NCBI GenBank assembly: GCA_025435555.1
Contig: JAIWWG010000127.1
Coordinates: 1 to 64,000 of the forward strand
Source: Chytriomyces cf. hyalinus JEL632
Taxonomy: Eukaryota > Chytridiomycota > Chytridiomycetes > Chytridiales > Chytriomycetaceae
Length of the DNA: 64,000 bases
Reading direction: 5' to 3'
Below, piece after piece: positions 24,441-32,762 of the stretch. Position 1 is the stretch's first letter; the number at the start of each line of letters is the position of its first letter. The position numbers were made by a program, and so were the translations under genes. The notes beneath the pieces are model-generated. The model did no database searches and was not told the DNA's origin. It saw only the letters and a program-made list of their open reading frames with translations.

Positions 24441-24861
24441 TAAGAGTGACCAATGCCCCCTGGTGGTGGTGACAGTTGAGCGAAGGGGGAGCGAGTGGGA
24501 GCGAGCGAGCCAGCGAGCCAATTTACCTGGTGGTGGTGACAGTTGAGCGAAGGGGGAGCGAGTGGGAGCGAGCGAGCCAGCGAGCCAATTTACTGAAAGA
24601 TCGGTCGATATTTATTTCACTGTTTACACGCAATCATATAGATCAAGAAAGGAGGAGATCGTACCCTGGTGGTGGTGACAGTTGAGCGAAGGGGGAGCGA
24701 GTGGGAGCGAGCGAGCCAGCGAGCCAATTTACTGAAAGATCGGTAAATTGGTCGTGACAGCTCTCACTTCCCATTCACCATCACCAGGGGAAAAATTATA
24801 AATAAAAAGGACCAATCAAAGCTGCTGAGCCAGTTGAAAACGTCGGGGTGCATCCGACACA
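24441..24861 (-). repeat. 3' LTR of element 2, with three internal 67-bp repeats
   Basis: 421 bp, matching 32342-32762. Inside, a GC-rich module starting CCTGGTGGTGGTGACAGTTG recurs at 24459, 24526 and 24665; the first two are tandem at 67-bp spacing. On -, a TTTTTATTTATAATTTTTCC stretch near 24790-24810 may carry the promoter. Confidence 0.93.
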
Positions 24862-24873
24862 CACCCCCCCAAA
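24862..24873 (-). promoter_or_regulatory. Polypurine tract of element 2
   Basis: On - it reads TTTGGGGGGGTG directly before the 3' LTR and just after the Gag-Pol stop. This is the expected place for plus-strand priming. Confidence 0.75.
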
Positions 24874-24876
24874 TGG

Positions 24877-27800
24877 CTAGGCAGTAATGCTTTCTTCGCC
24901 AAAAGCGCGACGACAGTCTGTGAATTTCGTCGATCCAACGCCTTTTGTAAGAATATCAGCCCACATAAGAGGGTCGGGGCAGTGGCCAACAGTAATAAGG
25001 TTCTGACGAACTTGATCCCGTAGAAACGCATACTTGATGTCGAGGTGCTTGGTTTTGTGCCTGAGTGCCCCCTCCTCCATGTTAAAGACTGCCCCTTTGT
25101 TATCAGTCCACACTTGTGACGGCACTTCCTGCGGATGACCCAACCATTCGAGCATGTTTCGAACCCAGATAACCTCTTTCACCAGGGAGCATGCAGCAAT
25201 CACTTCAGCAGAGACAGTCGAGTCAGCAACTATTGGCTGACGCTTGCTGAAGCTAAGAACTGCTGATGTCCCTACACGAACCAAAACTCCTGTTGTTGAC
25301 CGCCGAGTGTTTACGTCACCAGCAAAATCAGAATCTGAGTATCCCTCCACCACCAGCTTGCGACCAGTGCGTTTGAAACATAGACCGTGATCTCGAGTGT
25401 TGTTGAGATATTCGAGTAATTCCTGAGCAGCTTTCCAGTGGATGATTCGAGTATTAGTTGTGTGTCGCGCTAGCTTTCCCACAGCATACTGGATGACAGG
25501 GCGAGTCACAGTTAAAAATTGGAGTTTGCCCACTAGTCTGAAATAATTGCGGTCTTTCATGAAGTGGAGGTCATCGTGGCTCGGATCACACACTGCATCA
25601 AATTCCTTGTCGTTTACTGAGCGATAGGGCTGGGTTCGCCTGCCGTATGGGTTTTCGAGGAATTCATCCAGAATGTTCTCCAGATAAGCAGCCTGGTTGA
25701 GTGTGGCTTGCCCTTCCTGGAACCTGAATACAATACTGATGAACTGATCCACCTTGGGCTTGACTGTCATCTTGAAATGCTTGGTCCCGAGGTCCGAGAT
25801 GAGTTCGTCCAGCTCTGCCTGAATCTCCCGATCTGCTGCCCACGCAAAATCATCTGCCCATACCAGCACCAATATGAGCCTTTCCACTCCCTCTTTGACA
25901 ATCACCTTTTTGAAGATCATTGGTTCGTGTGGACATCGCTGCATTCCCATCATTTCCAAAGCCTTGTCCCGTTTGAGTTCCCATTGCCTCGAAGCCTGCT
26001 TTTGCCCATACATGGCTTGCAGCAACTCCAACACCTTTCCCTGGTCTTCTGGAGCCACCTCCATTCCCTGCGGTATCTTAATGTGCATAACGCGATCTCG
26101 ATCTGCCACTAGGTGAGCCCCCATAGCATCTGATTGCCTTGTCACCATTTTGCGCTCCACCACTTCCACTGTCCACAGTTTGAGGGAGTGCATGTATGGA
26201 GTTGAAGCATGAGTCTTGTCGTAGTCTTCGCCGGCCACTTGTCTCCTACCGTCGAGGACCAGACGAGCTTTGTACTTGGTCTCCCCAGTGGTGTCATCCT
26301 TCTTGACTTTTAGAACCCAGATGGTGTTGAGAGTTTTCGCCCCCTTTGGCAGCCTGACTAGCCGCCAGACTTTGAGACCCCAGAACTGATCTAGCTCCTT
26401 GTTGATGGCTTCCTTCCACTTGGGGTCTTTGAGTCCCTCTGAAATGCGTGGGCCATTTAGAGTTGACAGTGCAAGTTGGTTGTGATTTCCCACTTCTTCT
26501 AGAGTTCCGTCTGTGACGGACAAAAGTGCCTCTCGTTCTTCATCTGAGAATCCATCATTCCCGAGCGTACGGCTCCATGCGGGCATCGGTCCAGTGCGAG
26601 ATCGTGTTGCGCGGGGTGCAGGTGTTGGAGTTGGTGGGGCGCTTCCTTCCGATTGAGTGCCTGAATCCTGCTCGTCCTCTGTGAACAGCTCGTTGAATGG
26701 TGTTACTGGTCCATCATTTCCCCCTCGTTCAGATCCAAATGCTGTGTGGTACTCAGATTCAGGTGAGTTCGGCAAGTCCAGGCGTGGAGGGGATTCGCTA
26801 TCGATATCCTTTTCACCCCCTTGACTATTTTGTGTTGAGTGGTGTTCAAAAATCAGAGACTGAGATTCCGGATTATTTCGAAGAAGACCCCAGTTTCGAC
26901 GTTTTTTGAGGTTTGTTGAAATCGCCTCCGGCGCTTGGGGAGCTCCATTATCGTGGCGAAAATCGGCCCAGGAGAGAGTCTTGACTGGATTGTGGAGAGG
27001 ATTCACATTGCTTGGGTCAAACTGATCCTCTATGAAGGCCACATCTCGGCTGACCACAACAGAATAGGGATCACCATCTCGAGTGAGAATGCGATAGCCT
27101 GGGTTTTCACGTCGAGGTTGCCATGGATAGTTAGAATGACCAATGTATCGGCCCTTCACTGCTCGGGGACTCGATTTGCCCTCTGTGCGATTCTTTGGAA
27201 GCTCGTATGCGTACGCAACACAGAAAAGCGTCTTCAGATCACGAACTGTTGGCTTGGATCCAAATAGAGCTTCGTGTGGTGTGATGGTATCCTCTTTGTG
27301 CAGAAAAGAATTGTAGATTTCAGCTTGGTGGTTGAGACCATCAACCCAGAGATTAGTTGGAGCATTTGCCTGGATGGTCAAAGCACGGTGTCTGTCCATG
27401 GCAATGCGGTGGTATCCCTCTTCCATTCCAAGTGACTGAGGCTGTTCTGTCCCCGTGTTGACATACGAGACTCCACTCTCTCGGCATGCTTCAAGAAACC
27501 AAGTTGGGTAATTTTCACCGCCTTTGTCAAGGGACCATGATCTGAGCTTTTGTCCAGTAGTTCTCTCCAACCATTGTTTTGACCACTGATACAGCTTGGC
27601 AGCTTTGGCTTTGCTGTCAACTCCAAAGCCAAAACGATATCCTAACGCATTTCTGACCGTGAGAGTCAGATAACAGCTGCTCCCCCCAAGTGACTTGTTG
27701 TTGTGTGAGAACACCATCAGATCTGCAGTCACGACTTCGAGCAGTTTGTCCGGCAGGTAACGCGCACCTAGAGATCGTGGGTGTGGAAGCCGGTACATCT

Positions 27801-29658
27801 TGGCCAGGACACAAGCTTCACAGTTGCACGCCACTTCTGTATCATCGGTCTTGTCTGATAGCATGAGATCCAGACCGTCTGCAGCTGCAAGCCGAAATGT
27901 CCGTTCAAGAGCCTTGTCTCCAATGTGGGTACGATTGTGCCATACAAGGTTCCTTGTCTTCCAAGATGGAGCAACCACTAGCGCTGGTTGAGGGGAATGC
28001 TTGATTGTGATGGGAAATAACCCTCCCTTTTTGAAACCTTTTGCAAACACTTGTCGTGGTCCATCTGCCGGGAAATATCCAATGCTTGCACTCATGTCAG
28101 AGTGATCAAACAAGACACTGTACTTGTTCTTGGTAAGGACGTCGTTGACACTTAGCAGATTGTGGGTGGCATGTGGTGTGTGCTCGATGGGAGGAGTAGT
28201 GTACACTACTGGAACTGCTGAGGTGCCTGATATAGAGCCCTCACGACCGCTCCCTGCAATCCTGCCCCCATTTATCCCACTCCATGTTGTAGGAATGCAA
28301 GGTGTTTGTGCAAACGCTGGATGGTTTCCCAGTGAACCTGATGCTGCTGAATCCAGATTGAGCGTGATTGGGTCCTCCCTTGAAATGGACAGAGCATACG
28401 CATCCATGTTGTTTATTGGGAGAAACACGAAACCCAAAGCTTGATTAGCAACGCCTTGCTTGGGCTGGTTCCCACGATTTTCCGACTTGACCATGACCAC
28501 TGGAACGTTTTCTCCTGAAGTCCGTGAAAATGCCAGATTCTTGCACCCAATGGCTTTTGCTGCTGCTTCAGCACTTTCAAAAGTCACCCAGGCCAGTCCT
28601 GACGGCTTTCCATCAGATCTGGTACCAATAGAGATGCGTGTCGTTGGTCCGAAATTTTCCATTGCTGCTTTGAGAGTCTCCTCTGAGATATTCCACAGCA
28701 GCTGACGAACAAACACTTCATTTTTATCCCTCTCTCCCCGGCTTGCCGGCACCATCCAAGTCCCACCAGCCGGATTTCTTGAACGGGTCCCAACTTTTGA
28801 GGCAGCACGCTCCACCTGAAGTGCCGCTCCTGATACCAGAGAGTCCATCTCCCCACGCTGGGCTTGGACCTGACGAATTTCTGCTGCCTCGAATTGCAAG
28901 AAAGCCTTCATAGTGGTCACAGTCTTGCAGGGATTTGGTGTGCCATCATCCTTGAGGTTTCGAAGAAACTTGTCCTTGTACACTTTGAAGTCTTCTTCTT
29001 TGAGTCCGAAACGCAGACGATTTCCCCACTCAAGATGTTGGGCCTCATGACCAATCGCATCTGGGAAACCATAACGAGCAAGACGGATAATGAGATCATC
29101 AGCTCGCACCATATATTCCAGTGGCGTCTCATGTGGCAACTGTGTTATTTTGATGAGCTTCTCACGGAGCGTGTCGATCATGAGCTGCTTGTCGTGATTG
29201 ATTTCCTGCATTAAAACGTCCCAGCGTTGCTTCACTGTCGATGGGCTTGTAGGGTCCTCCATAATAAACTTGGCCAGATCGTCATCGAGATGTTGGCGAA
29301 CCAACTTGGTGATGTCTGCTTGGATGGATCTGAAGCCCCGAGCCTGTGTCATGAAATCGCTATTGTCCTCTGCTTTGGCCTCACGAGCAGGGACATACGA
29401 CAAATTCAACGCCGGATTTGGCAGCTGCTCGGCTCGGGCAACAACAGCAGGCCGTGCGGGATACTCGTCTTGGAGTGGAGCCGGCATGTCTCGATGGATG
29501 AAATCCGTAATGTCCAGTGGATCCCCATGTCTGTATCCTTTTGGAAACTCGATGGCTGAGTTGAGTTCGAGAAACAATTCCGCCGCCCATTTTGGAAAGG
29601 CTTCGATGCCGTCTTTTCGGGTAAGGAGGTTGATTTTGTTGGTCGGCTTGGGTGCCAT
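24877..29658 (-). CDS. Copia Gag-Pol polyprotein with RRM domain in Gag (element 2)
   Basis: Single frame of 1593 residues. Gag-like helical region at 1-290. An RRM spans about 314-392: RNP2-like VFVRQL at 315-320 and RNP1-like KPSGLAWVTF at 351-360. It lies where copia Gag normally has a CCHC knuckle, and I see no CCHC. Protease-like LDSAAS at 435-440, in place of DSGAS. Integrase HHCC (HNRTHIG..., CNCEACVLAK) with core D-D-E in TADLM, SLDKGGEN and EEGYHR. The reverse transcriptase has QSDAMGAHL and active site VWADDF at about 25849-25860, where YVDD is usual. RNase H: DSDFAGD, SAEVIAA, WTDNKGAV, ending LTKGVGSTKF. The start at 29658 is the only Met near the leader. No frameshift separates Gag and Pol. 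Confidence 0.92.
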   Translation of the reverse strand: MAPKPTNKINLLTRKDGIEAFPKWAAELFLELNSAIEFPKGYRHGDPLDITDFIHRDMPAPLQDEYPARPAVVARAEQLPNPALNLSYVPAREAKAEDNSDFMTQARGFRSIQADITKLVRQHLDDDLAKFIMEDPTSPSTVKQRWDVLMQEINHDKQLMIDTLREKLIKITQLPHETPLEYMVRADDLIIRLARYGFPDAIGHEAQHLEWGNRLRFGLKEEDFKVYKDKFLRNLKDDGTPNPCKTVTTMKAFLQFEAAEIRQVQAQRGEMDSLVSGAALQVERAASKVGTRSRNPAGGTWMVPASRGERDKNEVFVRQLLWNISEETLKAAMENFGPTTRISIGTRSDGKPSGLAWVTFESAEAAAKAIGCKNLAFSRTSGENVPVVMVKSENRGNQPKQGVANQALGFVFLPINNMDAYALSISREDPITLNLDSAASGSLGNHPAFAQTPCIPTTWSGINGGRIAGSGREGSISGTSAVPVVYTTPPIEHTPHATHNLLSVNDVLTKNKYSVLFDHSDMSASIGYFPADGPRQVFAKGFKKGGLFPITIKHSPQPALVVAPSWKTRNLVWHNRTHIGDKALERTFRLAAADGLDLMLSDKTDDTEVACNCEACVLAKMYRLPHPRSLGARYLPDKLLEVVTADLMVFSHNNKSLGGSSCYLTLTVRNALGYRFGFGVDSKAKAAKLYQWSKQWLERTTGQKLRSWSLDKGGENYPTWFLEACRESGVSYVNTGTEQPQSLGMEEGYHRIAMDRHRALTIQANAPTNLWVDGLNHQAEIYNSFLHKEDTITPHEALFGSKPTVRDLKTLFCVAYAYELPKNRTEGKSSPRAVKGRYIGHSNYPWQPRRENPGYRILTRDGDPYSVVVSRDVAFIEDQFDPSNVNPLHNPVKTLSWADFRHDNGAPQAPEAISTNLKKRRNWGLLRNNPESQSLIFEHHSTQNSQGGEKDIDSESPPRLDLPNSPESEYHTAFGSERGGNDGPVTPFNELFTEDEQDSGTQSEGSAPPTPTPAPRATRSRTGPMPAWSRTLGNDGFSDEEREALLSVTDGTLEEVGNHNQLALSTLNGPRISEGLKDPKWKEAINKELDQFWGLKVWRLVRLPKGAKTLNTIWVLKVKKDDTTGETKYKARLVLDGRRQVAGEDYDKTHASTPYMHSLKLWTVEVVERKMVTRQSDAMGAHLVADRDRVMHIKIPQGMEVAPEDQGKVLELLQAMYGQKQASRQWELKRDKALEMMGMQRCPHEPMIFKKVIVKEGVERLILVLVWADDFAWAADREIQAELDELISDLGTKHFKMTVKPKVDQFISIVFRFQEGQATLNQAAYLENILDEFLENPYGRRTQPYRSVNDKEFDAVCDPSHDDLHFMKDRNYFRLVGKLQFLTVTRPVIQYAVGKLARHTTNTRIIHWKAAQELLEYLNNTRDHGLCFKRTGRKLVVEGYSDSDFAGDVNTRRSTTGVLVRVGTSAVLSFSKRQPIVADSTVSAEVIAACSLVKEVIWVRNMLEWLGHPQEVPSQVWTDNKGAVFNMEEGALRHKTKHLDIKYAFLRDQVRQNLITVGHCPDPLMWADILTKGVGSTKFTDCRRAFGEESITA

Positions 29659-29725
29659 GTTTTGATGTTTCGTTGTGGTTCAGTGCTCAATCAGTGACTG
29701 TTCAGACTCTTAATCTAAGAGTGAC
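29659..29725 (-). other. Leader of element 2 with start of the LINE target duplication
   Basis: On -, the sequence after the LINE duplication (GTCACTCTTAGA at 29714-29725) runs ATTAAGAGTCTGAACAGTC and reaches the Gag ATG within 70 bp. The first bases after the original LTR end should hold the primer-binding site; I could not assign it to a tRNA by eye. Confidence 0.55.
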
Positions 29726-32351
29726 GTTTTCAGTTTCTTTTAATCAAGTTACACAGTAACACACGTGCGGGGTTGAAAGATAGCAAAAATCACTCAAAAA
29801 AAGTTCAGAAACTCCAAAGAATCAGAAGTAGGGTGCGGAAATGTTAAGAAAACAGATGATCGGTAAAGGTAATAAGATACGTATGGTCAGTTCGGGCTTG
29901 GCGGTTGATTATCCAGGCTCCGGGTTTTGCCGTGGTCGCCCAAGCGGGGCTCCCCCGGGTTGAGGTATGCGATTTCGCGGTCTTCGAGGCGGCAGTGGTC
30001 GTGCGGGTGCATCTGGCTCGGCCCAGTAGCCATTGGCTTGCTGTTGGAGGTGGCGACATTCGGTGTAGATGAGAGCTACGGCAGAAGAGACTTCGGTGTA
30101 CGTGTCGATTTCGGAGGGCGGTGTATTCCGGACTTCATTCAGGATCGTATCAAGCCAGGTCATTCGGCCGGCAGGAGGTGCAAGCGTGTCCCAGTTGATG
30201 CGCAGGAGAGCAGTGGCACCAGAACAGTCAGCAGCATGGGATCGGGTCAGTACGTCGTTGCACTTGAGGCACGGTTCGTGTCGGGTGACGGCACCAAGAG
30301 TCCAGCGAAGGATGTTGTTGCGTGTCTTGCGGTCAATTCCCTTGCAGGCAGTCAGATACGGCCGGACTGGGTCTTTGGTTTCGACTTGGATTGCGCCAGC
30401 AATGGTGTCCAGGTTGTTGTCCAGGTTGACGATGGATTCCTTGCGCAGCTTCTTGCGAGCATTGTCAGACAGCGCTTGTTTTGGCTTCGGAGGGTACCGG
30501 AACGGAACTTCAGCTGGAGGTGGGGGAACCAGTGGTTGCTGTCGAAAATCAATCCATTTAGCATCCACATGAGTCACAAGTGGGTTGGAGCGAGCAAGGC
30601 GGGGAAGACATTCCTGAAATGGTTTGTCAGCACCAAGCAGAGCGCCGCGCCAGAAACGAACAGCCGGGATAGAACGATCAGTTGAGTTATGCAATCGGGA
30701 GGACCACATGAGATTGAGCTCGGTAGCACGGTGTTTGAATGGTTCGACTTGCAGCAGCTTGTGGAGAGCGGCAGTGGACGTGTTGCGGGGTGTTGATGTG
30801 AGAGTCCGTAGTGCAAGACGTTGGACCGACTCGTACAACTTGAGCGTGGACGCGGATGGGAGCTTGAGAGCAATGCCATATTCAAGAACCGGCCGAATGA
30901 AACTCCTGTAGATAGTAACAGAAGCTGCAGGAGCCCAGCCCATTGCATTCATACCTACCGACGCCAGCGCCACAATGACACCACGCGCTTTTGAAGTTCG
31001 TTCCTTTGCCAGCAGAGCCCAGTTGATTCCGTGTTGGCCAAAAGGGATGCCGAGATACGGGGCACATTGCTGGGATGGAAGGTCCACGTTGTAGAGCTTG
31101 AGAGGTACATCACGTAGTGCTGGAACAGGACCGAGATAGATGCACTTGGATGGCGAGAACCGGATGCCGACAGTGTTGGACCATTCCTCACACGTTCGGA
31201 GCAGGACTGCGAGATCATGTTGATTTGCAGCTACCAAGGACGTATCGTCTGCAAACAGGAGGTTATTGAGATGGATACCGTTGATTCGAATTCGCGGGAT
31301 TCCAGGAGCACGTAGCCGAATTGAGAGACCATGGATGTGACAGTTGAACAAAATCGGGGACAGAGTAGCACCCTGCAAAAGACCTCGTTCGTTGTCAATC
31401 GGATCACTAATCACGCCAGCCACCACCAGACAGCACGAGTTGTGATCGAAAAGATCCTGGAGCCGTGCAAGCATGAATTCGTCCAGGCCGAAGACTTGTG
31501 TGAGCATTTGCCAAAGAACCCTTCGATCGACTTCGTCATATGCCGCTTTGATGTCCAGCAGGATAGTCGAAGCATGTTCATTGGTGTTCAGGGTTTCGTG
31601 GAGAACCATGGCTTGATCGAGCGAGGACCGACCGGGTCTGAAGCCACCTTGAAAGTCATCGAGTTGTTGCATTACGGGTCCAAGTTCAGGAACAAGCAGC
31701 CGCTCGTAGAGTCGTCGTATCGTACACGTCAGTGCAATGGGTCGGTAGTTTGCAATGTCCTGATCAGATCCCTTCTTCTTGAAGACTGGCACAATGAGCG
31801 CCTTCCTCCAGTCAGATGGAATAGTTGCAGCAGCATGGACCATGGGCAGAAAAACACTGAGAACGTCAGCCATGAGATCGCCACCGGCTTTGATGAGTTC
31901 AGCAGGAATTCCATCGGATCCAGTAGCCTTTCCGAGTGGGAGTCCAGCAATCGCAGCCATGATCGCATCCGGGTTGAAGACTTCCTGAGTTGGACGCGAC
32001 TGGATTTCCTCAAGCGCAGGGGGTCCAGGTTGGGGATGTCCAGTCGGAGGTGCTCCAAAGGTAGTTCGAAAATGGGCAGCGTGTTCATTGATTTTCGCCG
32101 GGTCCAGTTTGCAGACAGTGCGGTCTTTTCGCGACTTGGCTCCTTTTACCATGCGCATGAACGAGGACATGTTTTGTGGGACTGTGAGCTTATCGACAGC
32201 ATCTTCGAAGAGCACGCGCTTGCGTGTGGTCAGATCCGCCCGGTAAGCACGCTGAGTGTTGGTCAGTTCGGAAGCAAGGCGTTTGATTTCGAGACGAGAC
32301 AACTGGCCACGCTCGATTTCCTGTTGCACGTTCGCAAGTTCTAAGAGTGAC
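29714..32351 (-). mobile_element. 5'-truncated LINE inserted at the LTR/leader boundary of element 2
   Basis: The 12-bp sequence TCTAAGAGTGAC (+) stands at both 29714-29725 and 32340-32351, flanking 2614 bp of unrelated sequence (29726-32339). The right copy overlaps the last ten bases of the 5' LTR of element 2; the left copy precedes its leader. The insert carries a non-LTR reverse transcriptase on -, ends in an A-rich tail (TTAAAAGAAACTGAAAAC), and lacks the endonuclease and ORF1. A long target duplication, 5' truncation and A-rich end are what target-primed reverse transcription leaves. Confidence 0.93.
29909..32339 (-). pseudogene. LINE reverse transcriptase ORF, N-terminally truncated
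   Basis: About 800 codons of open frame end at 29909. Reverse transcriptase blocks are in order: GKATGSDGIPAELIKAG, IVPVFKKKGSDQDIANYRPI, GGFRPGRSSLDQAM, LLDIKAAYDEVDR, GLLQGATLSPILF and the active site LLFADDTSLV. Behind it is a Cys/His cluster CLKCNDVLTRSHAADC. The 5' end runs straight into the LTR of element 2, so the endonuclease part was never inserted. The first codons of the apparent frame (before 32339) come from LTR sequence. No stop interrupts the remaining frame, suggesting a young copy. Confidence 0.88.
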
Positions 32352-32762
32352 CAATGCCCCCTGGTGGTGGTGACAGTTGAGCGAAGGGGGAGCGAGTGGG
32401 AGCGAGCGAGCCAGCGAGCCAATTTACCTGGTGGTGGTGACAGTTGAGCGAAGGGGGAGCGAGTGGGAGCGAGCGAGCCAGCGAGCCAATTTACTGAAAG
32501 ATCAGTCGATATTTATTTCACTGTTTACACGCAATCATATAGATCAAGAAAGGAGGAGATCGTACCCTGGTGGTGGTGACAGTTGAGCGAAGGGGGAGCG
32601 AGTGGGAGCGAGCGAGCCAGCGAGCCAATTTACTGAAAGATCGGTAAATTGGTCGTGACAGCTCTCACTTCCCATTCACCATCACCAGGGGAAAAATTAT
32701 AAATAAAAAGAACCAATCAAAGCTGCTGAGCCAGTTGAAAACGTCGGGGTGCATCCGACACA
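32342..32762 (-). repeat. 5' LTR of element 2
   Basis: 421 bp, matching 24441-24861. The differences I see are an A for G in GATCAGTCGAT and in AAAAAGAACC. The outer end abuts AGCTT; the inner end is now followed by the LINE instead of the leader. Confidence 0.93.

Noticed and set aside
24459-24732. Repeat-spacer pattern resembling a CRISPR array
   Set aside because: It is a eukaryotic LTR with three copies of a 67-bp module, two of them without any spacer, and it is duplicated in the other LTR.
24877-29658. Element 2 as an endogenous virus
   Set aside because: The domain order (integrase before RT) and absence of an envelope gene place it with copia LTR retrotransposons of the host genome.
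31331-32344. Long + strand open frame opposite the LINE reverse transcriptase
   Set aside because: It mirrors the codon pattern of the real reverse transcriptase on the other strand and has no recognisable domain.
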